From JAWKUK01 sp964402175 (GTDB taxonomy: Bacteria; Planctomycetota; UBA1135; GCA-002686595), in assembly GCA_964402175.1 (NCBI GenBank), contig CAYOBN010000013.1, positions 1-64,000 on the forward strand: a DNA stretch of 64,000 nt, in the 5' to 3' direction. Under the pieces are notes generated by a model. It was not told where the DNA came from and did not search any database. It saw only the letters and a list, made by a program, of their open reading frames with translations. This document shows positions 52,080 through 61,372 of this stretch, piece after piece; the stretch's first letter is position 1, and each line of letters opens with the position of its first letter. The position numbers were made by a program, and so were the translations under genes.

Positions 52080-53777
52080 TCAACGTGAGGCCCGCAGTTT
52101 CTCGCGGAAACGTGCGATGAGTTCATCGACGTCCATCCCCGAGGGTCGGATCGGTTCCCCGTAGGTATCGGTCACGGGATCGCGCCAGCGAAATGAGATC
52201 ACCCGTTCCATTGCGCTGACCTGTCCCGCATCGAGCACACCGGTGAAGGTCTGCCGGAACCCCGCCCCGTCGATGTACTCCGCGACCACCTCGGACTCGG
52301 GGGCAGCGTCGATCCACGTGCGCGGGGTGATCCCGCGCCGCAAGAGGTCTGCGATCGGGTCGAAGCCGGCTCGGACGGCGGGCTGGGGCTCTTCGACGAT
52401 CGACCACGTTTGCTGGCGAGGGAGCGCGGGGACGCCGATACCCCCGACTCGCAGCGCAGCGTCGGAGGTGACCCACGCCCCATCGGCGATCGTCAGGTGC
52501 TTCGCGGACGCAGCGCCGAAGTAGCGCAGGCCGGTCGGCAGCGTCACGCGGTCACCGGGTGCGTACAGGACGCCGCGGAAGACGCCTACCGGCGAGAACT
52601 CGACGCGGCTGTCGTTACCTGGATCGGGTGCAACGAAGATGTAGGTCCCGGCTGCGTGGGCGTCGACACCCTTCGAAAGGAGAACGGAGCCCGGCTGAAA
52701 GCGCAGAGCTTCACGCACATGGAGTTGGATCGGGCCAGCGCTGTCGTCGAGCACCATAGTACCGCCGGGCATGACATCGACACTTTCGACGTCGAAGACC
52801 GCCGGTCCGATCAGGCGCAGCTCACCGAACTTGGTGATCCGAAGTTTGCCCGCGCTCGCCGAGACGTCCGCCCAATTCACAACTGAGTTGATGACCACCG
52901 TTCCTGCACCCAAATCGCGACGGGTGAGAGGTTCGACGGCCTCTGGAAGTACGAGGTCATGCTTCGAAGGCTCCAGCAGCAAGATCTTCGTGTTTCCGTT
53001 CGTTTCAACGGTCTCGCTGCGACCCGGGCGCAACTTCCCGAGCACATGGGACTCGTTCGGCAGGTCCCCCGCCGTGGCGAGCGCGAGGCGGATCACACTT
53101 GTGGGATCCTGCAGGGTGAGCTTCAACTTGGTCGCGACGGACAGACCGTCGTAGAGCGTCCGATATGGATGCGGAGTGCCATCCGGCCAGGTTGCAGCAT
53201 CGTCTAGCACGATCCTGCCGTTGCTCTGCACCAATCCCGCTTCGCCGGGAGTGGGGAAGGCGAAGCCGACGGCAGCTGCTTGATCGTCGAAGGAGCCCAG
53301 GCGCGAGTCGTAACCGTCGATGATCACGGCGTCGCCAACGGTGAGGCCTTCTTCCCCGAAGAACCCGGCGGCGCCGATCGGGTGCTCGTTCGGTTGCACA
53401 ACGAGCCGCACGGTGAACGCGCCTGTTGCGATACGGCCGCGACTGGTCAGCATCAAGCGGCCGTCGCCGAGCGGTTCGCTCTCGACCCAATAGACTCCCT
53501 CGTGGAAGCGCGCAGGTACCTCTTCGTCAGCGAGGGCGCCGCTCTTACCTTGCGAGATCGCGAGTACGGCCTCTGCGAGGCCCGCTTCGGCGATGTAGAG
53601 GGCGCGTTTGCGATCGAGAGCGCTGCCTTGACGCCGTGAGAACGCCGCTTGGAGCTCGACGATGTAAGCGCCGAGGCCGGCGATCAGGACCACCGCAAAG
53701 AGTGACGCGATGAGCGCCGAACCTCGGCGAGGGCGCGTGTAGCGCGACCTCGAAAGCGAACAGATGCGAGTCTGCAT
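52080..53777 (-). CDS. PilX-like exported protein with pilin-type N-terminus, paralogue B
   Basis: 565 residues. The pilin-like helix RRGSALIASLFAVVLIAGLG is followed by IAEAGLAEAVLAISQGKSGA and a large beta-helical region with GVFRGVLYAPGDRVTLP, RLIGPAVFDVESVDV and LPRQQTWSIVEE. Regions matching paralogue A include HPIGxxGFFGxE, the YAPxD segment and ALPRQxTWSI. The ATG at 53777 is preferred to a TTG at 53816 that would overlap the upstream gene. Probably a surface or pseudopilus tip component. Confidence 0.8.
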   Translation of the reverse strand: MQTRICSLSRSRYTRPRRGSALIASLFAVVLIAGLGAYIVELQAAFSRRQGSALDRKRALYIAEAGLAEAVLAISQGKSGALADEEVPARFHEGVYWVESEPLGDGRLMLTSRGRIATGAFTVRLVVQPNEHPIGAAGFFGEEGLTVGDAVIIDGYDSRLGSFDDQAAAVGFAFPTPGEAGLVQSNGRIVLDDAATWPDGTPHPYRTLYDGLSVATKLKLTLQDPTSVIRLALATAGDLPNESHVLGKLRPGRSETVETNGNTKILLLEPSKHDLVLPEAVEPLTRRDLGAGTVVINSVVNWADVSASAGKLRITKFGELRLIGPAVFDVESVDVMPGGTMVLDDSAGPIQLHVREALRFQPGSVLLSKGVDAHAAGTYIFVAPDPGNDSRVEFSPVGVFRGVLYAPGDRVTLPTGLRYFGAASAKHLTIADGAWVTSDAALRVGGIGVPALPRQQTWSIVEEPQPAVRAGFDPIADLLRRGITPRTWIDAAPESEVVAEYIDGAGFRQTFTGVLDAGQVSAMERVISFRWRDPVTDTYGEPIRPSGMDVDELIARFREKLRASR

Positions 53778-53799
53778 GGAGACGCCCCCCCGGAGGCGA

Positions 53800-54501
53800 T
53801 CAATTGCGTGGCGCAATACGCAGCGAGCGTTGCACCGGTGTCGGCTCGCCTCGTTCGTCGAGGCGTTCCACGGTCAGGAAGACCTGAATCTGGCTGCCGT
53901 CGCGAGCAAAGGCGAGGCCGGATTCATCGAGCAGGTCGTTCCCGTTGTCGTCTGTCGCGTTACCCCCGACCTCACCCATGTATTCGAGCGGCACTGCGTT
54001 CGACCAGGTGATGCGGCGTGTCTCCTCGAGGGCGACGTCGGCATCCTCGGTCCAAGCGACCCGACCGCCTTCGCGCGAGATGCTCTGACGGATCGGGGCC
54101 GAGCGCTGATCGCGTTTGCCACCCGAAGAGGGAGGTTCGGCTTGACTCTCGTGGGTCGCCCACGAGATCTCCTCGGTCGGGCTCATCAGGAGGTTGCCAC
54201 CGGCGTCCCGGCCGAGCACCGACGCGAAGCGCACGAAGGTCGACGGCATCGGCGCTGGGACCGGTCCCTCGATCTCCTCGTCCTCTGCCGCCATCAACGC
54301 GAACGTGATGCGGTCGAGCGTCATTTCGAGCTCGTTCTCGAGGCTGCTCCGCAGCGCTCCCGAGCGCGCGATGTCTGCGCCGCTCTTCGAGAGCATGTGC
54401 ACGTTCGCGAGGATCAGAGTCAGGATCGTCAGCGCGATCACTGTCTCGAGGACGGTGAAGCCGCTGGCCAGGCTCCGAGTGGGGCAGTGACGCGTGATCA
54501 C
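53800..54501 (-). CDS. Type IV pilin-like minor pilin (PilW-like)
   Basis: A 233-residue prepilin. SGFTVLETVIALTILTLILA carries the prepilin peptidase site (Gly before Phe, Glu5) and the hydrophobic helix. The remainder is a globular domain with an acidic, calcium-site-like DDNGNDLLDESGL near residue 190. The GTG start at 54501 overlaps the upstream stop by 4 bp (GTGA), so it is translated with the preceding pilin; a longer frame to 54576 overlaps that gene and is rejected. Confidence 0.85.
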   Translation of the reverse strand: MITRHCPTRSLASGFTVLETVIALTILTLILANVHMLSKSGADIARSGALRSSLENELEMTLDRITFALMAAEDEEIEGPVPAPMPSTFVRFASVLGRDAGGNLLMSPTEEISWATHESQAEPPSSGGKRDQRSAPIRQSISREGGRVAWTEDADVALEETRRITWSNAVPLEYMGEVGGNATDDNGNDLLDESGLAFARDGSQIQVFLTVERLDERGEPTPVQRSLRIAPRN

Positions 54502-55073
54502 TCGGCTGTCTCCTTCTCCAGATCGACGAACATGGTGGACATCTCGAAGCGCCGAGGACCCAGCCGGCCCCGCCACTCGATCCGAACGACCGCAGGCATC
54601 ACCAAGTAATCGCCGGTATGGTCTTGGCTGTCGATCACGAGGTCGCCGCTCAGATCGCGCGGCAGACCCAGCGCCGGGAGGTCCAGGTCCTCGCGCAACT
54701 GACCATTGAGTTCAGGGAGGATGATGCGACCGATGGGGCGCGCCTCTCCGCCGGGTTCGATGACGGGATCGAGGCCAGGGACGTCGAATATGGCTCCGGG
54801 GGCGGTCCCTGCACCGAGCGGGTCGTCACCCGGTGCTTCGTTGTAGGACTGGAAGAGGTCCAGGAACGGCGTGGCGCGCATCGACTCCATCGCGTTCATC
54901 GCTGCCTCGACCGCCAGCGCTTGTTCGCGTTTGGTGATCGTGTGCGAGAGCGAGGCGCTGATCGTCGAGGTCAGCATGTACGCAGCGACCGTCAGGATCA
55001 GGATCGAGATCGTGACCTCGATCAGCGTGATGCCGCGCCGGGCGCTTTGGACTTTGCTGCGAAGGGGAGACAC
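54498..55073 (-). CDS. Type IV pilin-like minor pilin (PilV/GspI-like)
   Basis: A 191-residue prepilin with processing site and helix RRGITLIEVTISILILTVAA (Gly before Ile, Glu5 intact). A short globular domain follows, with RIEWRGRLGPRRFEM near the end. It is the first gene of the minus-strand pilin-like block. The GTGA overlap with the PilW-like gene shows coupling. No assembly ATPase, prepilin peptidase or secretin is in the window, so those must be encoded elsewhere. Confidence 0.87.
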   Translation of the reverse strand: MSPLRSKVQSARRGITLIEVTISILILTVAAYMLTSTISASLSHTITKREQALAVEAAMNAMESMRATPFLDLFQSYNEAPGDDPLGAGTAPGAIFDVPGLDPVIEPGGEARPIGRIILPELNGQLREDLDLPALGLPRDLSGDLVIDSQDHTGDYLVMPAVVRIEWRGRLGPRRFEMSTMFVDLEKETAE

Positions 55074-55160
55074 GGTGGGGGCCTTACCTCGGTACTTCGG
55101 GTCCTGTGCCCTCGGATCTTGACCCCCCGTTCTGGTCTCCCTTCGTATCCACTCCCATTC

Positions 55161-57587
55161 TCATGCTCCACAGCGGGCCAGGTACCCCGGCGGCGTGAAG
55201 GCGTCGACCTCGATCAGGTCACGCTGCAGCGCCTTGGCGGTCTCGAGGGTCTCGCGCTCGTGCCCCGAGATGAGGCCCTGGGCCGCCGCGGCATCGGCGA
55301 GGTGCTCGTCGGCGAGCTTCGGGAGCTGCCCCGCAGCGACCGCAGCGCGCAGGCGCTTTCGGATGCCGGCGGCGCGTTGCACCAAAGTGAACCCACGGTC
55401 GAGCTGGCCGAGGCCCGGGGCCTCCTGGGGCGGCAGGTACATGTGCCGCGTCAGGCGCGATCGGAGGTCCGGTGACTCGTGCACCGCGCTGGCGATACGC
55501 GCCTCGAGCCGGTCCGTCGGACGCTGGTGCGTGCGACCGAACGGGAACGCGACGCGCATGACCAGGAACGCGAGCGGTCGATTCGGCAGGTTCGCGAGCG
55601 CACCGAGCAGCGCCTCTTCACACTCCGCTGCCGCGCGCAACGCCGCCCAGTGCATCAGCGGTTCTTCGGCCGACGGTCGCCCATCGTCTTCGAAGCGCTT
55701 GATGGCACACGAGCCCAGATACAGCCATGCAAGGGCATCGGCGAGGCGCCCCGTGAGGCGCTCGCGCCGCTTGAGGTCGCCGCCGAGCGTCGCCATCGCG
55801 CTCTCGGTGACGAGCGCAAAAGCCGCCGAGAGGCGTGTGAAGCGCTGCGCGTGCCGCGTGGTCTCCGAGCTGAACGGATTGCGCGCGAGACGTCCTCCCG
55901 TCAATCCCAGCACCGCGGCGCGCACACCGACGGAAACGGCGTGCCCGACGTGTCCCCAGAAGCTGCGATCGAACGCGACGAGGTCGTCGCTGTGCGCGGC
56001 GCGCACCTCTTCGAACGCGAACGGGTGGCAACGTAGGACTCCCTGGCCGAAGACGATGAGGGTCCGCGTGAGGATGTTCGCGCCTTCGACCGTGATCCCG
56101 ATCGGCACGACCTGGTACGCCCGCGACATCACGTTGCGCGGCCCACGGCAGATCGCGGCACCCGCCAGCACGTCCATCGCTTCATTGACGCCGACGCGCA
56201 GCTCCTCGGTGGACATCCACTTCATCACGGCCGAGATGACCGAGGGCTTCTCGCCGGCAGCGACCGCGCTCGCCGTGACGAGCCGCGCGGCGTCCATCGC
56301 CCAGGTGCGGGCGTAGAGGCGCGAGAGCTTCTCTTCGACACCCTCGAACTTCGCGATCGGCATGCCGAACTGCTCGCGCACATAGGCGTAGGCCGATGCG
56401 GCGCGCGTGGTTGTTTCGAGCGTTCCGCACGCGAGGCCAGGCAAGCTGAGAGAGCGCCCAGCAGAGAGGCAATCCATCAACATCCGCCAGCCCTGCCCGA
56501 TCCCGCCGCGATCGCCGATCACGTGGTCGAGCGGGATGAACACACTGCGCCCTGTCGTCGGACCGTTGATGAATTTCACCCCGAGCGGGTCGTGACGCCG
56601 GCCCGTCTCGACCCCCGGCAAGTGCACGGGGACGAGCGCACACGTGATCCCGAGGTCGTGCTCTTCACCCAAGAGCCCGTCCGGATCGTAGGCGCGGAAA
56701 GCCAAGCCGAGCAGGGTCGCTTTGGGCGCCATCGTGATGTAGCGCTTGTCCCATTCGAGGCGCAGGCCGAGGACCTCTGCGCCCTGCCACATGCCGTAGC
56801 ACACGACACCGAAGCTGCCGAGCGAGCCTGCATCCGAGCCAGCGAGTGGCTCGGTCAGCGCAAACGCGGGGACCTCTTCGCCGCGCGCGAGGCGCGGCAG
56901 GAAATACGCGCGCTGCGCATCGGTTCCGTAATGCAGCAACAGCTCCGCCGGGCCGAGTGAGTTCGGCACCATGATCGTGATGCCGAGGGTCACGTTGTGG
57001 CTCGATGCTTTGGTGACGACCGCAGAGTTCGCCTCCGCTGAGAAGCCGAGCCCGCCGTATTCGCGCGGGATGATCATCCCGAAGAACCCCGCGCGCTTCA
57101 GGTGCTCCCAGAGCTCCGGCGACAGGTCGCCGGTCGCATCGACGTGTTCGGGGTCGCACAGCCGACACGCCTCTTCGACCTCGCGCTGCAGGAACCCCTG
57201 CTCCGCGATCGTGAGACCCGGTCCTCGGTGCGCAGCGAACGACTCCCAGTTCGGGCGCCCCGAGAAGAGGTCACCGTCCCACCACACCGTGCCCGCTTCC
57301 AGGGCGACGCGCTCTGTCTCGCTCATGCGCGGCAACATGCGCTTGACGCGCGGGAAGAGCGGGCGCGTCACGAGCGCGCGCCGCACTTCAGGTATGCCGG
57401 ACACTGCTGCGAACGCGAGCAGTCCACCGAGCGCCGCGAGGAACGGCCCCGAGGCGGCGACCCCTGGGGTCATCGCCCACAGGCCGAGCCCGAGGGCGAC
57501 CGGGAGCACGAAGCCGTGCCAAGCGCGCCCGAAGTAGGCGAGAGCGAGGCCGAGGGCGACGAGGGCGCTGAGGAGGAGGGGGTTCAT
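55161..57587 (-). CDS. fadE: Acyl-CoA dehydrogenase, FadE type
   Basis: An 808-residue FAD enzyme catalysing the first step of fatty-acid beta-oxidation. As in E. coli FadE (about 814 residues), a hydrophobic N-terminus (about residues 1-75) precedes the dehydrogenase core. The core has LWEHLKRAGFFGMIIPREYG, FALTEPLAGSDAGS, VFIPLDHVIG, YVREQFGMPIAKFEGVEEKL and GITVEGANILTR (catalytic Glu region). The extra C-terminal about 250-residue FadE domain is present. Together with the thiolase/dehydrogenase/hydratase run it completes the beta-oxidation set in this window. The start at 57587 is preferred to a codon at 57629. Confidence 0.93.
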   Translation of the reverse strand: MNPLLLSALVALGLALAYFGRAWHGFVLPVALGLGLWAMTPGVAASGPFLAALGGLLAFAAVSGIPEVRRALVTRPLFPRVKRMLPRMSETERVALEAGTVWWDGDLFSGRPNWESFAAHRGPGLTIAEQGFLQREVEEACRLCDPEHVDATGDLSPELWEHLKRAGFFGMIIPREYGGLGFSAEANSAVVTKASSHNVTLGITIMVPNSLGPAELLLHYGTDAQRAYFLPRLARGEEVPAFALTEPLAGSDAGSLGSFGVVCYGMWQGAEVLGLRLEWDKRYITMAPKATLLGLAFRAYDPDGLLGEEHDLGITCALVPVHLPGVETGRRHDPLGVKFINGPTTGRSVFIPLDHVIGDRGGIGQGWRMLMDCLSAGRSLSLPGLACGTLETTTRAASAYAYVREQFGMPIAKFEGVEEKLSRLYARTWAMDAARLVTASAVAAGEKPSVISAVMKWMSTEELRVGVNEAMDVLAGAAICRGPRNVMSRAYQVVPIGITVEGANILTRTLIVFGQGVLRCHPFAFEEVRAAHSDDLVAFDRSFWGHVGHAVSVGVRAAVLGLTGGRLARNPFSSETTRHAQRFTRLSAAFALVTESAMATLGGDLKRRERLTGRLADALAWLYLGSCAIKRFEDDGRPSAEEPLMHWAALRAAAECEEALLGALANLPNRPLAFLVMRVAFPFGRTHQRPTDRLEARIASAVHESPDLRSRLTRHMYLPPQEAPGLGQLDRGFTLVQRAAGIRKRLRAAVAAGQLPKLADEHLADAAAAQGLISGHERETLETAKALQRDLIEVDAFTPPGYLARCGA

Positions 57588-57716
57588 GGGGAGGGTCGGG
57601 CGCTCTGGCCCCGCGTCCTCTTCGTCCAATCGGCCCGTGGAGTTGATGGGGCGAGCGGTCGCAGCGCCCCTCCGGAGCGGAGGAGTCCCAAGGGGTGCGG
57701 CATCAGGCCGCAGTTC

Positions 57717-57747
57717 GGGCCCGGTGCGGGCGTCCCGCGTCGGGCCC
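57717..57747 (-). terminator. Two-tier GC hairpin
   Basis: GGGCCCG (57717-57723) pairs with CGGGCCC (57741-57747), and an inner GCGGG pairs with CCCGC. It lies 16 bp beyond the stop of the unknown membrane protein gene on the minus strand and before fadE. Confidence 0.55.
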
Positions 57748-57762
57748 CCAGGGCAGTCGCCC

Positions 57763-58728
57763 TCAGGGCAGCAAAAGGTGCAGGGGCACGAACACCCCGC
57801 GCCCCGCGTAGCGCCCCGGCCCGAGCGCCTTCACGCCCGGCAAGGAGGTCGGCACGAGCGCCAGCACCGCGCCGCGGTCCCCCGGCAGGCCCGGCCCGAC
57901 GGCCCGCAGGACGAGCACGGTCGTCCCCTGGGGCACGTCCAGGGGCTCCCAATCGAGGGTCGCACCCGCGCAGCGCTCCCGCCCGAACCACCCTTCGGCG
58001 GGCCGGGCCAGGACCTGGCTGAGGCGCACCGGGGCCGCGACGACCTCACCTGGGGCGGTGAGCTGGGGCCAGAGCTCCGCGCGCTGGCGGGTGTCCGCGC
58101 GGCGCCAGAGCGAATCGAGCAGGCTGATACCCGGGAGCGTCGCCCCGGGAGAACCTGCGAGCGCCCCCTCCCCTGGCCCGCCCCGCTCCCAGCCGGCCGC
58201 GTGCGCCTCGTCTGGGGGACCCCAGCGGACCTCACCACTGGGCACAGTGGCCTCCGGCGGGGGCAAGGGCGGCCCGCCCACGAGGATCGCCCGCGGAGCG
58301 CTCGCCTCGCTCGCAGCGGCGCTCCGAGCAGCCTCCGTCCAAGCGCGCAGGCTGAGCTCTGCGCCCTGCTGCGGCGCTCCGATCGCGGTTCCCCCGGGCA
58401 CGAGGGCGAGCCGTGGCTTGCCGCTGGCCGAGCCCCCGGCGGAGACGCTGCGCAGCCCGTAGCCTGCGGCCCCGAACGGCACGGCTGCGGGCAGCGGCGG
58501 CAGCGACGCGATCGGCACCGGATTGCGGCGCTTCCACGCGGCGACGACCACCGCGACCAAGAACGCCGCGCAGGCCCCCAGGAAGAGCGGCCGCCGCCCG
58601 AAGCCGCTCCAGAGCAGCCCATGCAACCCGAGCGCCGTCGGGAGCACCCACCAATGGAACCGCTGCCCGCGCGCGCGGAGCGCGAGGGCGAGCACGATGA
58701 GTCCTGCTAGGGCGGCGGCGTGCGGCAC
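57763..58728 (-). CDS. Membrane protein of unknown function
   Basis: A 321-residue frame from a GTG. Two or three transmembrane segments are at the N-terminus (about 5-20, 25-40 and 48-65; ALAGLIVLALAL, FHWWVLPTALGLHGLL, PLFLGACAAFLVAVVVAA). A soluble, Pro/Gly/Ala-rich domain follows, ending RYAGRGVFVPLHLLLP. No motif is recognised. It is preferred over the overlapping plus-strand frame because that one is Arg/Pro-rich without structure. Moderate confidence that it is real. Confidence 0.6.
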   Translation of the reverse strand: MPHAAALAGLIVLALALRARGQRFHWWVLPTALGLHGLLWSGFGRRPLFLGACAAFLVAVVVAAWKRRNPVPIASLPPLPAAVPFGAAGYGLRSVSAGGSASGKPRLALVPGGTAIGAPQQGAELSLRAWTEAARSAAASEASAPRAILVGGPPLPPPEATVPSGEVRWGPPDEAHAAGWERGGPGEGALAGSPGATLPGISLLDSLWRRADTRQRAELWPQLTAPGEVVAAPVRLSQVLARPAEGWFGRERCAGATLDWEPLDVPQGTTVLVLRAVGPGLPGDRGAVLALVPTSLPGVKALGPGRYAGRGVFVPLHLLLP

Positions 58729-58777
58729 GATTCGCCGAACACCCTAGCGGGCGGCCCGTCTCCGCCGCCACCCTCGC

Positions 58778-60613
58778 TCAGAGTCCGAATTGTCGGTGCA
58801 CCCATTCGGGACGCGAGTAGTCCCAGTTGCGCTCCGCCATGCCCGCGACGAACACGGGGTAGAGGCGAATGAGCCCGCGCTGTGCGGTCGCGCTGAGGCC
58901 GACCGCCGCGGCGTAATCCGCCAGCGCGGCGTGCGCGGCGTCGCTGAGGCGACCGTCTTCGAGCGCCCGGGCCGCTGCTCCGAGCGAAGCACCCGTTTCC
59001 TGTTTGCGCTGGTGCACGACGAGGTGCAGGAGGTCCGCAAACGGCAGGAAGTCCGCTTCGCTCGCGCCCCAATCGAGCAGTCCGATCAGCCCCCCGTGTT
59101 CATCGACCGCGAGGTGTTTGGCGCGCAGGTCCGCATGGTAGATCGCGTGCGGCAGGAGCTCCCCGAGCAGGAGCTCGCGCGCTTCGGCGACACGCGCCGC
59201 AAAGGCCCTGCGCGTCTCGGTGCGCCGCACGTGCTGCAGCACGTGCGCTGCGCGCGCTTCGATTGTCGCTGCAAAGCGCTCCGCGTCCAACGGCGCCCGC
59301 GAGCTCGGGTCGCAGAGGCGCGCGCAGACTTCGCTCGCCGCCGCGAACATCCGCGCGGTCGCGATGCCGTCGCCGGTGAGGTCTGCGCCCGTCACCCCAG
59401 GCAAACGCCGTTCGACTGCGACTGTCGGGCTCCACCCGCGCGCTGCGCCGTCTGCCCCGGCCACGTCGAGCGGGCCGAGGTACAGCGGCTCGGGCACCGG
59501 TACGCCGCGCCCGCCCGCGGTGAGCTCAGCGAGCCAATCGTGGTGCACCCGCACCATCCGCTCCTTGCTCGGTTGGAGGGGAATGTGCAGCGTCCAGCGC
59601 CCGCGCGGATCGTCTTCGTCGCGCCCCGGGAGCGCCGTGTGCACGATCGCATCGTTGCTGCGGGTCGCGATCAGAACGTCGACTTCGGGCCGCGGCTCGC
59701 CGGTGCGTTCGGCGAGCAGATCGAGCAGCGCTGCGAGGCGCCCCGGGCGCGCGCGGCGCGCCGCGTGCACCGCAAACGAAGGGGTCAGCCACGGGAACAG
59801 ACCGAGGCGCTTGCCCAGCACTTTCACGAGGTTCTTCCGCTCGCGCCGCCGCACCGTGAGGCCGGGCCGCCTGCGATCGAGCGCGACGACGTGGCTGAAC
59901 TCGCGGGCGTGCGGATACAGCGCGTACGCCTCCGCCATCGGCCAGTCCCCCCGCACCGCGCTGCGGGTCCCCGAGAGGCTCCGTTGGCCGCGTGAGGGCT
60001 GCACGGCTTCGCAGAGCCACAGGGCCGGGTTCCGGTCGAACCGGCCCCGTAGACCCGTCGAGCGTTTGTACGCAAAGCGGTTGTCCGCGGCGATGACGAG
60101 GTCCTCGGCGCTCACGCGTCGGAGCTCCGCTGCCGTGTGCCGGAAAGCTCCAGCGCCCGGTAGCCCGCCCTCCTGCACCGCGAGCTCGAAGGCCCCGTCG
60201 ACGAACGGCAGTCGCGCGCTGTCGCCGAGCGCGACGCCGCTCGGCGCGGGCACCCCGGTCGGCGCGAGCGCTGCGCCGCGCGCGACCGCGAGCTCCACAC
60301 GCGCGGGATCGCGGTCCGCGACCGTGACCCTGTACCCCAGCATCGTCAGCGCCACCGGCGTGCCCGAGCGTGCATCGCCGACGAAGAGCGCACGGGCGCA
60401 GGGGCCAGGGCGGGGCAAGAGCGCCGCGAACGCCCCGCGGCTCTCTTTCAGCAGCATCATCCACGCGTCGGCCTCGGCGGGATCGAGCGCGACGAGCAGC
60501 TCTTCGAGGGCCGCTTTGTACGGCCGCCCCGCGCGCAACGCGGCGAGCGTCCCAGCGAGGGCCCCAGCGGGGGGCCCCTCCGAGTGCTGCGTTTCCGTGC
60601 GTGCGCGGTGCAT
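58778..60613 (-). CDS. Fusion of a methyltransferase-like domain and a kinase-like phosphotransferase domain
   Basis: 611 residues. About 70-180 resemble a Rossmann SAM-binding domain (ARALFVGDARSGTPVALTML, VTVADRDPARVELA, ARLPFVDGAFELAVQEGGLP). From about 300 on it resembles the APH/lipopolysaccharide-kinase fold, with catalytic HADLRAKHL (H-x-D-L...H, about 493) and metal site GLLDWGASE in place of DFG. That catalytic form recalls Kdo/WaaP sugar kinases as much as aminoglycoside kinases. The natural substrate may be a glycan or lipid intermediate. Start at 60613 chosen; the upstream extension is low-complexity. Confidence 0.8.
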   Translation of the reverse strand: MHRARTETQHSEGPPAGALAGTLAALRAGRPYKAALEELLVALDPAEADAWMMLLKESRGAFAALLPRPGPCARALFVGDARSGTPVALTMLGYRVTVADRDPARVELAVARGAALAPTGVPAPSGVALGDSARLPFVDGAFELAVQEGGLPGAGAFRHTAAELRRVSAEDLVIAADNRFAYKRSTGLRGRFDRNPALWLCEAVQPSRGQRSLSGTRSAVRGDWPMAEAYALYPHAREFSHVVALDRRRPGLTVRRRERKNLVKVLGKRLGLFPWLTPSFAVHAARRARPGRLAALLDLLAERTGEPRPEVDVLIATRSNDAIVHTALPGRDEDDPRGRWTLHIPLQPSKERMVRVHHDWLAELTAGGRGVPVPEPLYLGPLDVAGADGAARGWSPTVAVERRLPGVTGADLTGDGIATARMFAAASEVCARLCDPSSRAPLDAERFAATIEARAAHVLQHVRRTETRRAFAARVAEARELLLGELLPHAIYHADLRAKHLAVDEHGGLIGLLDWGASEADFLPFADLLHLVVHQRKQETGASLGAAARALEDGRLSDAAHAALADYAAAVGLSATAQRGLIRLYPVFVAGMAERNWDYSRPEWVHRQFGL

Positions 60614-60694
60614 GGGGCGGGATGGGGGCGGCGGGACGAATCCGCCACGGTAGCACGCTCCGCGCGGTCCCAGAACACCCGGCCCATAACGAAC

Positions 60695-60721
60695 ACGGGG
60701 CCCCGCTGCGCGGGGCCCCGT
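60695..60721. terminator. Perfect 12-bp hairpin with pyrimidine tract
   Basis: ACGGGGCCCCGC-TGC-GCGGGGCCCCGT lies between the two minus-strand genes. On the plus side it is followed by a CT-rich tract with a (CT)n microsatellite at about 60729-60751. It most likely ends transcription of the upstream 60797-61330 gene on the minus strand. Confidence 0.55.
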
Positions 60722-60796
60722 AGCTCTTCTCTCTACTCTCTCTCTCTCTCTCACCATGCATCGGCCTTGCGGCCCACGCATGTGTTCGGCTGTCCC

Positions 60797-61330
60797 TCAG
60801 ACCGGCGGCAGCGGTCGCTTCTCGATCCGCTTCGACGGCGACTTGCGGTCCGCGCTCGGCACCGGCACCGGCACGTGGGTGATGGCGGGGTACAGGCTCG
60901 GGCCTGCGCCCACGTCGTTGAGGCCCTCGGCGCTGTCCGCGACGAGCCGCAGCCCGTCCGCGGCCGTCACACCGAAGACCGCCCGCGCGCCGCGCGCCCG
61001 CAGGTCGTCGAGGCGGAACGAGCCCGTCGAGCGCCCCACGGGATTCACGCCTTCGAAGGCCTCCATCCAGAGCGTCGGCGCGACGCCGTCCGGCAGGGTG
61101 AACCACACGCGCTCACGCGGACCGAGGACCCGCACACTTCGAAAGCCGACGCTGCGCTCTTCGAAGAAGAGGAGCTGCGGCGCGAAGCCGAGGTTCTCGA
61201 CCGCGAACGCCGAAGCCGTCGCTTGCAGCGCCATGCACAGGTCCTGGCCAGCGAGCGCCGCGGGCGGGGTCGCCGGCAGCGGCGCGTGCGCTTGGGTCAG
61301 CGAAAGCAGGGCGAGGAGCGTGGTCCACAT
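60797..61330 (-). CDS. Exported protein of unknown function
   Basis: A 177-residue protein with signal peptide MWTTLLALLSLTQAHA and a single beta-rich domain (FAVENLGFAPQLLFFEERSV, VRVLGPRERVWFTLPDGVAP). The C-terminus is basic and Pro-rich (DRKSPSKRIEKRPLPPV). No family recognised. The start at 61330 gives the signal peptide directly; nine further upstream codons are unlikely. Followed by the perfect hairpin at 60695-60721. Confidence 0.7.
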   Translation of the reverse strand: MWTTLLALLSLTQAHAPLPATPPAALAGQDLCMALQATASAFAVENLGFAPQLLFFEERSVGFRSVRVLGPRERVWFTLPDGVAPTLWMEAFEGVNPVGRSTGSFRLDDLRARGARAVFGVTAADGLRLVADSAEGLNDVGAGPSLYPAITHVPVPVPSADRKSPSKRIEKRPLPPV

Positions 61331-61372
61331 CGGCGGAGGGCGCGCCGTCTGGCGCACACCCCCGTATCGACG

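Noticed and set aside
60729..60754. CT microsatellite as a phase-variation switch
   Set aside because: It lies between genes, about 115 bp upstream of the nearest start on the minus strand, with no coding frame across it. It could affect expression but nothing shows this.
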